DNA from: an uncultured Flavobacteriaceae bacterium
GTDB taxonomy: Bacteria; Bacteroidota; Bacteroidia; Flavobacteriales; Flavobacteriaceae
Assembly: GCA_937901915.1 (NCBI GenBank)
Contig: CALGUD010000141.1
Location: forward strand, 1 to 31,412
Direction: 5' to 3'
DNA length: 31,412 nucleotides
Below the pieces are notes generated by a model, which did no database searches, was not told where the DNA came from, and saw nothing but the letters and a program-made list of their open reading frames with translations. Below are positions 24,561 through 31,412 of this stretch, one piece after another (position 1 is the first letter of the stretch; each line of letters opens with the position of its first letter). A program made the position numbers and the translations under genes.

Positions 24561-25577
24561 ATGTTAATAGATTTAAGAAGCGATACGGTAACCAAGCCTA
24601 CTCCAGAGATGTTGGAGGTAATGATGAACGCCAACGTAGGCGATGATGTTTTTGGTGAAGATGAAACCATTAACCAACTAGAAGAGTTGGCAGCAACCAT
24701 GTTTGGCAAAGAAGCTGGTATTTTTTGTCCATCAGGGACTATGACTAATCAAATAGCCATAAAAATTCATACTAACTCACCCGGAGAAGTAATTTGTAAT
24801 GAACTTTCTCACATTTATCAATACGAAGGTGGTGGAATTGGATTTAATTCAGGTTTAGCAACTAAATTAATTTCGGGCGACAGAGGAAGGTTAACAGCTA
24901 ATCAAATTTTAACAGCCATTAATCCAGATGATGTACACAAACCCGAATCGCAGTTAGTGAGTTTAGAAAACACCATGAACAGAGGTGGTGGAAGTATTTA
25001 TTCCTTAGCTGATATACAAGAAATTGCTGCTTTGTGTAAAGAAAAAGGCTTGAAATTTCATTTGGATGGAGCCAGAATTTTTAATGCCATAGTAGAAAGT
25101 GATTATACTACTAAAGACATCGGCAATGCTTTTGATACGATTTCTATTTGTTTGTCGAAAGGATTAGGAGCTCCTGTGGGTTCTTTGTTGGTAGGCAGCA
25201 AAGCAGATATTAAAAAAGCTCGACAAATAAGAAAAATATTTGGTGGAGGAATGCGTCAGGCAGGATTTATAGCTGCAACAGGAATTTATGCCTTAGAAAA
25301 TAACATAGAGCGATTAAAAGACGATCATAAAAGAGCAAAATTATTGGGTGAAGCCTTGCAAAATTTACCTTTTGTAGATAGTCTTATGCCTATAGATACC
25401 AATATTGTGGTGGCAAATATCAATGTTAAATACGTTCATTCGGATATCATTGAAAAGCTAAAACAAAAAGACATTTTAACCATCGCTTTTGGTCCACAGC
25501 AAATTAGAATGGTAACGCATTTGAATTTTACGGATGAAATGTTGGAAAAAACCATCGACATCCTAAAGAATCTCTAA
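24561..25577 (+). CDS. ltaE: Low-specificity L-threonine aldolase
   Basis: A PLP enzyme that splits L-threonine or allo-threonine into glycine and acetaldehyde. The 338-aa fold-type I protein begins with LRSDTVTKPT, has GDDVFGEDE and FCPSGTMTNQIA near the cofactor pocket, HLDGARIFNA, and the Schiff-base lysine K200 in SICLSKGLGAPVGS. C-terminal VRMVTH-like QIRMVTHLNF is typical. The start is fixed by the promoter immediately upstream. It is followed by the DUF3109 gene 28 bp later, so the two may be co-transcribed. Confidence 0.94.
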   Translation: MLIDLRSDTVTKPTPEMLEVMMNANVGDDVFGEDETINQLEELAATMFGKEAGIFCPSGTMTNQIAIKIHTNSPGEVICNELSHIYQYEGGGIGFNSGLATKLISGDRGRLTANQILTAINPDDVHKPESQLVSLENTMNRGGGSIYSLADIQEIAALCKEKGLKFHLDGARIFNAIVESDYTTKDIGNAFDTISICLSKGLGAPVGSLLVGSKADIKKARQIRKIFGGGMRQAGFIAATGIYALENNIERLKDDHKRAKLLGEALQNLPFVDSLMPIDTNIVVANINVKYVHSDIIEKLKQKDILTIAFGPQQIRMVTHLNFTDEMLEKTIDILKNL

Positions 25578-25605
25578 TCTCAAATTTCTAATCTATAATT
25601 AATAA

Positions 25606-26184
25606 ATGATTCAAATCCAAGATACCATTGTTTCCGAAGAAATTTTAGAAAGAAAATTTGTGTGCAACCTTAACGCATGCAAAGGAGCTTGTTGTGTACA
25701 AGGAGATGCTGGTGCTCCATTAGAACAAGAAGAATTAGAGGAACTTGAAAATGTTTTTGAATCGGTAAAACCTTATTTGTCAGAAAAATCTATTACCGCT
25801 TTAGAAGAAGATTTATATACTGTTGATGCCGATGGTGATTATGTTACTCAATTGGTAGATGGAAAAGAATGTGCTTTTGTCTTTTTTGATGAACAAAACA
25901 TCACCAAATGCTCTATTGAGCAGGCTTACATAGATGGAAAAACAGCATTTAAAAAACCTATTTCTTGTCATTTGTTTCCAGTAAGATTATCTAAAATTGC
26001 AGCTTATACCGCAGTAAATTATGCCTATTGGGATATTTGCGATGATGCTTGTACCTTAGGAGAAGAGCTTGGTGTTAAAACCTATCAATTTTTAAAAGAA
26101 CCACTTATCAGAAGGTTTGGAGAGGAATGGTTTAAAGAACTCACCTTAGTGGATGAAGCCTTGGAAAAGGAGAATGGTAAATAA
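25606..26184 (+). CDS. DUF3109 family cysteine-rich protein
   Basis: A 192-aa cytosolic protein of a family resembling YkgJ-type Fe/Zn-cluster proteins. The N-terminal cluster is C20-x4-C25-x3-C29-C30. More Cys follow at KECAF, TKCSIEQ, ISCHLFP and DICDDAC, enough to hold one or more metal ions. The conserved CHLFPVRLSKI segment is a hallmark of the family. Biochemical function unknown. It probably shares a transcript with threonine aldolase. Its stop is 60 bp before the next gene, which has its own promoter. Confidence 0.9.
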   Translation: MIQIQDTIVSEEILERKFVCNLNACKGACCVQGDAGAPLEQEELEELENVFESVKPYLSEKSITALEEDLYTVDADGDYVTQLVDGKECAFVFFDEQNITKCSIEQAYIDGKTAFKKPISCHLFPVRLSKIAAYTAVNYAYWDICDDACTLGEELGVKTYQFLKEPLIRRFGEEWFKELTLVDEALEKENGK

Positions 26185-26226
26185 GCTATTTCTTTTGGCT
26201 CGAAAATTTCTTTTATAAACAATCCT

Positions 26227-26234
26227 TAATTTTG
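26227..26234 (+). promoter_or_regulatory. -7 element for the OmpA-family gene
   Basis: TAATTTTG fits TAnnTTTG. Transcription starting near 26241 excludes a TTG start at 26239 and supports the ATG at 26245, with almost no leader. Confidence 0.55.
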
Positions 26235-26244
26235 TAGATTGCTT

Positions 26245-27444
26245 ATGTTAAAGATTGATCACATAGTTATATTCGTATTGTTTTTTTGTTTCTTGAACAA
26301 TAGTCAAGCTCAATATGCCGACTGTTCTAAAATGTTGCACCTTACAGACACATTTTATGAAGCTAAAAACATTTCGGGATATGGACAAACCATAGAGTTT
26401 GAAAGCAATGATTTATACGACTCACTAAATTTTGAAATTGAAAAAAACACCATTTGGTATTTAATTTCAATTCCTTATGATGGAGAATTGTCATTTGATA
26501 TTCTATCTCTTGATGAAGGCAACGATTGGGATTTCCTTTTGTTTGAGCATAAAAATCTATTTTGTAAAAGAATTGAAGCTAAAAAGATTGCTCCTATACG
26601 CAGTAACCTTTCCAGAAGTGCTAACACAGGAATTTCTAAAAATGGAGACAAGCCTTTTGTAGCTGCTGGAATTAACGATACTTACAGTAAATCACTCTTA
26701 GTAAAAAAAGACGAACAATATGTGTTGGTGGTAAACAATTCCAAAAAAGCAGGTGGAAGTCATTCTTTAACCATTAATGTAGCAGGAGAAAAACCTGAAG
26801 TGAAAATTGAAGAGCCAATAGTTGAAAGTAATTCTCTTTCGGTGAGTATTGAAATAAAAGACAAAACAACTGACAAACCTGTTGCTGGTAATATTATTAT
26901 TGATGGATTAAGAAAAAATTTGGTAGAGAAAAATAATATTATGACTTATGCTGTTGAAGTTCCTCAACGTAAATACAAACTTACGATTAGTACTAATTCG
27001 CCAGGTTATTTAATTTATTCTGAGGAAGCAACCATTACTTCTAACAGAACTACTTTTAGTCAAACCGTATTATTAGAGAAAATACAAAAAGGAAGAAAAG
27101 TAAACTTAAGAAACATTCAGTTTTATGGCAACCAAGCTAAGTTTTTACCTCAAGCTTCGGGCGATTTAAGAGCTCTATTAGCATTTATGGAAATCAATAA
27201 AAATGTAAAAATAGAAGTGGAAGGACACGTAAATGGTCCCAACCAAAGAAATACGAAAGAGTATCAAACCCTCTCTGAAGATAGAGCAAAAGCAGTTAAA
27301 GAATACTTGATTGAAAATGGAATTGAAGCTGCCCGAATTGCCTCTATTGGCTATGGCAATACGCAAATGTTGCATCCTAATCCGAAATCGGAAGCAGAAA
27401 TGAGTGCCAACAGAAGAGTAGAAATTAAAATTATGGAGAATTAA
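26245..27444 (+). CDS. OmpA-family cell-wall-linked protein with N-terminal beta-sandwich
   Basis: A 399-aa exported protein with a signal peptide ending near SQAQ. Residues about 25-180 form a beta-sandwich like pre-peptidase C-terminal domains (IWYLISIPYDGELSFDIL). Residues about 190-275 are a CNA-B/carboxypeptidase-regulatory-like domain (DKPVAGNIIIDG). Residues about 285-399 are the OmpA C-terminal domain for peptidoglycan binding, with LSEDRAKAVKEYL and SANRRVEIKI. The usual GHTDxxG is GHVNGPN, so the conserved Asp is not obvious. It probably links outer membrane and cell wall. It ends 1 nt before tsaB. Confidence 0.88.
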   Translation: MLKIDHIVIFVLFFCFLNNSQAQYADCSKMLHLTDTFYEAKNISGYGQTIEFESNDLYDSLNFEIEKNTIWYLISIPYDGELSFDILSLDEGNDWDFLLFEHKNLFCKRIEAKKIAPIRSNLSRSANTGISKNGDKPFVAAGINDTYSKSLLVKKDEQYVLVVNNSKKAGGSHSLTINVAGEKPEVKIEEPIVESNSLSVSIEIKDKTTDKPVAGNIIIDGLRKNLVEKNNIMTYAVEVPQRKYKLTISTNSPGYLIYSEEATITSNRTTFSQTVLLEKIQKGRKVNLRNIQFYGNQAKFLPQASGDLRALLAFMEINKNVKIEVEGHVNGPNQRNTKEYQTLSEDRAKAVKEYLIENGIEAARIASIGYGNTQMLHPNPKSEAEMSANRRVEIKIMEN

Positions 27445-27445
27445 A

Positions 27446-28135
27446 ATGAGTATAATATTAGGAATAGAAACCGCTACAAAAGTTTGCTCAATTGCGCTTT
27501 CTAAAGATAATGAATTATTGGCTATTGAAGAGGTTGGAGGAGAATATAGTCATGCTGAAAATGTTACCAACTTTATAGAAAAAGTGGTAAAAAAAGCCAA
27601 TATAAAATTTAACGATATTGATGCTGTTGCAGTAAGCAAAGGTCCTGGTTCTTATACTGGATTAAGAATTGGTGTTTCATCAGCAAAAGGACTGTGTTAT
27701 GCTTTAGATAAACCACTAATTGCAATAGACACCTTACAAGCCATGGCATTGCGTATGGCAAAACAAACCACAGATAAAAACTTACTTTTTTGTCCGATGA
27801 TAGATGCTCGAAGAATGGAGGTTTATACCGCTATTTATGATGCTAACAATGAATTAATAGAACCGATTTCCGCTAAAATAATTGATGAAAATTCTTTCAG
27901 TAAATTTCTGGCTAACCAAAAAGTAATGTTTTTTGGTGATGGAGCAGAAAAATGTCAAACACTATTTGCAGAAAATAAAAATGCAATTTTTAACGAAAGT
28001 GTGTTGCCATCAGCCATAGAAATTAATGAGTTGGCATTAAAAAAACTCAACAATAATGAGTTGGAAGATGTAGCTTATTTCGAACCGTTTTATTTGAAAG
28101 ATTTTATAGCCACTACGCCTAAAAAAATAATTTGA
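27446..28135 (+). CDS. tsaB: tRNA threonylcarbamoyladenosine synthesis protein TsaB
   Basis: A 229-aa ASKHA-fold partner of TsaD in the complex that makes t6A37 on ANN-decoding tRNAs. The N-terminus ILGIETATKVCSIAL is the phosphate-1 loop, and the family block AVSKGPGSYTGLRIGVSSAKGL is intact. It is shorter than the TsaD/Kae1 paralogues and lacks the HxxxH metal motif, as expected for TsaB. It begins one base after the OmpA-like stop, so both share a transcript. Essential in most bacteria. Confidence 0.94.
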   Translation: MSIILGIETATKVCSIALSKDNELLAIEEVGGEYSHAENVTNFIEKVVKKANIKFNDIDAVAVSKGPGSYTGLRIGVSSAKGLCYALDKPLIAIDTLQAMALRMAKQTTDKNLLFCPMIDARRMEVYTAIYDANNELIEPISAKIIDENSFSKFLANQKVMFFGDGAEKCQTLFAENKNAIFNESVLPSAIEINELALKKLNNNELEDVAYFEPFYLKDFIATTPKKII

Positions 28136-28194
28136 AAGACACTTGCCTACCAAACAATAAGTGCTTAAAATTGTAAGCTGATAAAAAATCGAAA

Positions 28195-28722
28195 ATGATT
28201 CGCGAAAAACTTGATAAAGCCATAAGAGAAGTTCCTGATTTTCCTAAGCCAGGCATCTTATTTAAAGACATTACCCCTATATTTTTAGACCAACAACTTT
28301 GTTCCGAAATTGTAGATGAGTTGGCAAAACAAACCGAGAAAATGCATTTGAATGCCATAGTTGGTATTGAAAGTAGAGGTTTTTTCTTCGGAATTTTATT
28401 GGCTAATAAGTTAAATATTCCATTTATTCCTATCAGAAAAAGAGGTAAATTGCCTTACAAAACTGTCTCTTACGAATATGAATTAGAGTACGGTACTGCT
28501 GCAATGGAAATGCATTGCGATGTAGTTCAAAAAGATTGGAACATATTAATTCATGATGATTTATTGGCAACAGGAGGAACAGCAGCAGCGGCAGCAGAAC
28601 TAATACAAATGCAAGATGCTAATGTATCTGGTTTCTCTTTTGTGGTAGAATTGGAGTTTTTAAAAGGAAGTGAAAAATTAAAAAAATATACAAACAACAT
28701 TATCAACTTAATTTCATTCTAG
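28195..28722 (+). CDS. apt: Adenine phosphoribosyltransferase
   Basis: A 175-aa salvage enzyme joining adenine to PRPP to give AMP. The PRPP-binding motif is ILIHDDLLATGGTAAAAAEL, and the upstream IVGIESRGFFFG and IPIRKRGKLPY are family signatures. The protein begins with the hood region IREVPDFPKPGILFKDITP. Length is typical. The 59-bp gap to tsaB contains no clear promoter, so it may be the third gene of the OmpA-tsaB unit. Confidence 0.96.
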   Translation: MIREKLDKAIREVPDFPKPGILFKDITPIFLDQQLCSEIVDELAKQTEKMHLNAIVGIESRGFFFGILLANKLNIPFIPIRKRGKLPYKTVSYEYELEYGTAAMEMHCDVVQKDWNILIHDDLLATGGTAAAAAELIQMQDANVSGFSFVVELEFLKGSEKLKKYTNNIINLISF

Positions 28723-28753
28723 AAAACAAGAAGGTAACTTAATTTATTACAAT

Positions 28754-29893
28754 ATGAATTTTGAATATACAGAAAATCAGCGAATGATAGCTGATATGAT
28801 TAGAGATTTCGCAGAAAAAGAAATTCGTCCGAAAATGATGGAATGGGATGAAACACAAGAATTTCCTGTGGAAGTATTTAAAAAACTAGGAGAGCTAGGT
28901 TTGATGGGAGCTGTAATACCTCAAGAATATGGCGGTTCTGGAATGAGCTATAATGAATATGTAGTAGTAGTTTCTGAAATTGCAAAAGTTTGCGGTTCTA
29001 TCGGGCTTTCAGTTGCTGCTCATAATTCACTTTGCACTAACCATATTTATATGTTTGCCAATGAGGAGCAAAGAAAAAGATGGTTACCTAAATTAACAAC
29101 TGCCGAATGGATTGGAGCTTGGGGATTAACAGAACACAATACTGGTTCTGATGCTGGTGGGATGAATACTACAGCCAAACAAGATGGCGATTATTGGGTG
29201 TTGAATGGAGCTAAAAACTTTATTACTCATGCTATTTCAGGAGATATTGCGGTAGTAATTGCGAGAACTGGTGAAAAAGGAGATTCTAGAGGAATGACTG
29301 CTTTTGTTATTGAAAAAGGAACACCAGGTTTTTCATCAGGAAAAAAAGAAAATAAATTAGGAATGAGAGCTTCTGAAACTGCTGAATTAATATTTGCAGA
29401 TTGTAGAGTGCATAAAGATAATGTATTAGGAAATCTTGGTGAAGGCTTTATTCAGGCAATGAAGATTTTAGATGGTGGAAGAATCTCCATCGCTTCTTTA
29501 GGGTTGGGAATTGCCAAAGGAGCTTACGAAGCTGCTTTAGCTTATTCCAAAGAAAGAGAACAGTTTAATCAACCAATTTCTAACTTTCAGGCAATTGCTT
29601 TTAAATTAGCCGATATGGCAACAGATATTGAAGCTTCAGAATTGTTGATTTACGAAGCAGCAGACCTTAAAGATAAAGGCTTGCCTGTTACTAAAGTATC
29701 TGCAATGGCTAAATATTACTCTTCAGAAGTAGCTGTTAGAGTTTCTACAGATGCAGTTCAAATTTTTGGAGGTTATGGATATACCAAAGATTTTCCGGCA
29801 GAGAAGTTCTACAGAGACTCTAAACTTTGTACTATTGGTGAAGGAACATCAGAAATTCAAAAATTAGTTATATCAAGAGAAATATTAAAATAA
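28754..29893 (+). CDS. Acyl-CoA dehydrogenase
   Basis: A 379-aa flavoenzyme, normally tetrameric, that oxidises acyl-CoA thioesters to enoyl-CoA in fatty- or branched-chain acid breakdown. The FAD/substrate motif WGLTEHNTGSDA is present and the catalytic base is E363 in IGEGTSEIQ. GGRISIASLGLGIAKGAYEAAL and YGYTKDFPAEKFYRD complete the pattern for a short-chain or butyryl/isovaleryl type enzyme. The substrate chain length cannot be told. It starts 31 bp after apt and ends before the rpsU promoter. Confidence 0.95.
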   Translation: MNFEYTENQRMIADMIRDFAEKEIRPKMMEWDETQEFPVEVFKKLGELGLMGAVIPQEYGGSGMSYNEYVVVVSEIAKVCGSIGLSVAAHNSLCTNHIYMFANEEQRKRWLPKLTTAEWIGAWGLTEHNTGSDAGGMNTTAKQDGDYWVLNGAKNFITHAISGDIAVVIARTGEKGDSRGMTAFVIEKGTPGFSSGKKENKLGMRASETAELIFADCRVHKDNVLGNLGEGFIQAMKILDGGRISIASLGLGIAKGAYEAALAYSKEREQFNQPISNFQAIAFKLADMATDIEASELLIYEAADLKDKGLPVTKVSAMAKYYSSEVAVRVSTDAVQIFGGYGYTKDFPAEKFYRDSKLCTIGEGTSEIQKLVISREILK

Positions 29894-29898
29894 AAAAC

Positions 29899-29928
29899 TT
29901 GCAGATTATAATTTTATCTTTAAATTTG
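29899..29928 (+). promoter_or_regulatory. Promoter of rpsU
   Basis: TTG (29899-29901), 19 nt and TAAATTTG (29921-29928) match both Bacteroidetes elements exactly. The predicted leader is about 28 nt. Confidence 0.8.
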
Positions 29929-29962
29929 CAGCCCTTTTAATAATTTTAAAAACACAATAGGA

Positions 29963-30154
29963 ATGATAATTATACCGATTAAAGATGGTGAAAACATCGA
30001 AAGAGCTTTAAAGAAGTACAAAAAAAAGTACGAAAGAACTGGGACTATCAAAGAATTGAGAAATAGAAAACAGTACGATAAGCCTTCTGTAATTAACAGA
30101 GCAGAGAAAATTAAAGCTATCTACGTTGAGAAATTAAGAAAAGCTGAAGAATAA
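29963..30154 (+). CDS. rpsU: 30S ribosomal protein S21
   Basis: A 63-aa basic ribosomal protein (IIIPIKDGENIERALKKYKK). S21 sits at the 30S platform near the 3' end of 16S rRNA. In Bacteroidota it and its neighbours are thought to sequester the anti-Shine-Dalgarno sequence, consistent with the lack of Shine-Dalgarno sites in this window. It has its own promoter and terminator. In many Flavobacteriia rpsU is followed by a tyrosine recombinase gene; here a YihY-type gene follows instead. Confidence 0.96.
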   Translation: MIIIPIKDGENIERALKKYKKKYERTGTIKELRNRKQYDKPSVINRAEKIKAIYVEKLRKAEE

Positions 30155-30192
30155 TTAAGTTTGTTCTTTTCTTTTTTAAGAAATATTTTTAC

Positions 30193-30224
30193 AGCCTACG
30201 TTTGAAAAAACATAGGCTTTTTTT
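30193..30224 (+). terminator. Rho-independent terminator after rpsU
   Basis: AGCCTACGT pairs with ACATAGGCT (one C-A mismatch) around an A-rich loop and is followed by a T-tract. It ends 12 bp before the next ATG. Confidence 0.8.
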
Positions 30225-30235
30225 ATTTTAGCTGT

Positions 30236-31153
30236 ATGGCATCAAAAATTCTAAAAAAAATACTCGATTTAAAAGTGGTGAAGCAAGTTATTGCTTGGTC
30301 AAAAAAAATAGTTTTGCCTGGTTTTGATGGAATTCCATTATTTGAGGTATTAACTTTTCTATTTAAAGGGTTGCAAGAGAGTTCTTTAACCACAAGGGCA
30401 GCGGCATTGGCTTTTCGATTTTTCTTAGCTATTTTTCCTGCATTAATTTTTTTGTTATCATTACTACCTTACATACCTCTTGATGATATTTATAATAATT
30501 TATTGGTTCTTTTAGAAGGACTTTTGCCTGATGATGCTTATGAAATGGCTAGAAGCACTATGGACGATTTGGTGCATAAAAGACACGACACGCTCCTTTC
30601 ATTAGGATTTATTTTTGCTTTATATTTTGCTAGCGATGGGGTTAATTCTATGATAGAAGAGTTTAATCATTCATATTATTCACTTCAAAAAAAGATAGGA
30701 TTTATTAAACAACGACTTACTTCTTTTTTAATATTAGGAATTCTTACAGTTTTAATGGTTATAGCTGTTTTTTTGATGATTTTTTATAAGGTTATTATTA
30801 ATTTTTTAATAACCCAAGAATGGCTTCCTGCTAATATTTCTTTGGGTTCTCTTGCTGTAATTAAAATGCTAACCATGCTTATTTTGTTTTTTACAGGAAT
30901 ATCTTCTATTTATTATTTTGGGAATCTTAAAGGAGGAAAGTTTAGGTTCATTTCTGCGGGTTCTACATTAGCTACCGGGTTGGCAATTCTGATTTCTGCA
31001 GGTTTTGGATTTTATGTAAACAACTTTGCCAATTATAATAAAGTGTATGGTTCTATAGGTACATTAATTGTTGTGTTATTGTGGATTTATTTTAATTCCT
31101 TAGTTTTGTTAATTGGTTATGAGCTAAATGCAAAAAACATTAAAAAACATTAA
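30236..31153 (+). CDS. YihY/BrkB family integral membrane protein
   Basis: A 305-aa inner-membrane protein with about six hydrophobic segments from residue 60 to 297. Family features are the LTTRAAALAFRFFLAIFPALIF segment, LGFIFALYFASDGVNSMIEEFN, and the C-terminal YNKVYGSIGTLIVVLLWIYFNSLVLLIGYELN. The family was once misnamed ribonuclease BN; a transport or envelope role is more likely. The ATG lies only 12 bp after the rpsU terminator. No clear -7 element fits there except the weak TATTTTAG, so read-through from rpsU is possible. Confidence 0.92.
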   Translation: MASKILKKILDLKVVKQVIAWSKKIVLPGFDGIPLFEVLTFLFKGLQESSLTTRAAALAFRFFLAIFPALIFLLSLLPYIPLDDIYNNLLVLLEGLLPDDAYEMARSTMDDLVHKRHDTLLSLGFIFALYFASDGVNSMIEEFNHSYYSLQKKIGFIKQRLTSFLILGILTVLMVIAVFLMIFYKVIINFLITQEWLPANISLGSLAVIKMLTMLILFFTGISSIYYFGNLKGGKFRFISAGSTLATGLAILISAGFGFYVNNFANYNKVYGSIGTLIVVLLWIYFNSLVLLIGYELNAKNIKKH

Positions 31154-31412
31154 ACCGACTTTCACCTAATAACCATGGTAAAACTCATTTAGATTACGGC
31201 TTAAAATTTAATAACGGCACTTTCCGAAAAGATAACTTCCGCTATTAAAGGTGGTTAGAGGATCTATAGCATTTCTTAAGGAGAACCTAGTTTTAAGTTA
31301 TTTCAATTTTTGTTTAAAATATATGAGTTAAAAGGAGCCTGAATACATAATTATATTAAGACTAGCGGAACAATTTTATTGATCGTAAAACTTATGGTTA
31401 TAAAATTTTTGC
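31154..31412. other. Intergenic end of window
   Basis: No gene, tRNA or strong hairpin is visible. At the very end TTG (31379-31381), 22 nt and AATTTTTG (one mismatch) could be a promoter for a gene beyond the window. Confidence 0.4.

Noticed and set aside
26239..26244. TTG start two codons upstream of the OmpA-family ATG
   Set aside because: It lies within the expected transcription start region; the ATG at 26245 gives a standard signal peptide.
1..31412. CRISPR array, prophage, toxin-antitoxin or secretion cluster
   Set aside because: No regularly spaced repeats and no cas, integrase, phage or toxin-antitoxin gene families were seen in any frame.

Overview
The window looks like a chromosomal segment of a member of the Bacteroidota, most probably order Flavobacteriales. 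Many genes are preceded by the Bacteroidetes-type promoter (TTG, about 19 nt, TAnnTTTG) and A-rich leaders rather than Shine-Dalgarno sites. Lipoproteins begin with short MKK-type signals and end in a lipobox Cys. The gene families (DUF4369 lipoprotein, M61 peptidase, SurA-like pair with MoxR, cyclophilin-FKBP fusion, DUF3109, Flavobacteria-type RimO) fit that group. No phage, transposase, CRISPR, plasmid or defence genes were seen.

Layout. 1-310 is repeat-rich leader DNA. 311-2673 is a tight operon of idi, a 6-pyruvoyl-tetrahydropterin synthase-like gene, a PrxQ/Bcp peroxiredoxin and manA. It is followed by a small helical protein gene and tRNA-Thr(TGT) with its own promoter and terminator. 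3160-4623 carries dispersed repeats, a DUF4369 lipoprotein gene and a 133-bp MITE-like element. 4624-6510 is an M61 peptidase lipoprotein. 7079-8769 is an AraC regulator divergent from a small secreted protein gene. 8848-11877 holds a DoxX-like membrane protein, a small protein/MOSC pair and a vanadium-haloperoxidase-like lipoprotein. 12297-15615 is a protein-folding and thiol-redox stretch: cyclophilin-FKBP fusion, YfiT/DinB, 1-Cys peroxiredoxin, cupin and thioredoxin-like protein. 15768-21252 contains a small orphan, rimO, a 78-aa orphan, and the envelope-folding operon of a PpiC-like lipoprotein, surA and moxR.

21549-23816 is aconitase. Within it, at roughly 22.25-22.45 kb, codon and word usage change visibly, from mixed Arg codons, many CCG/CAG and frequent CCGG to almost exclusively AGA, CAA and CCA/CCT. 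The new style continues to the end of the window. Downstream lie a small PLDc_N-like membrane protein, threonine aldolase, a DUF3109 protein, an OmpA-family protein, tsaB, apt, an acyl-CoA dehydrogenase, rpsU and a YihY/BrkB membrane protein. The dispersed repeats of the first 18 kb are absent there. This may mark recombination or a chimeric contig join inside a conserved gene.

Most genes are housekeeping. I found no convincing new multi-gene system. The most unusual items are the composition switch inside aconitase, the MITE-like element with a nested hairpin, a haloperoxidase-like lipoprotein lacking two usual active-site residues, and the AraC/secreted-protein pair.
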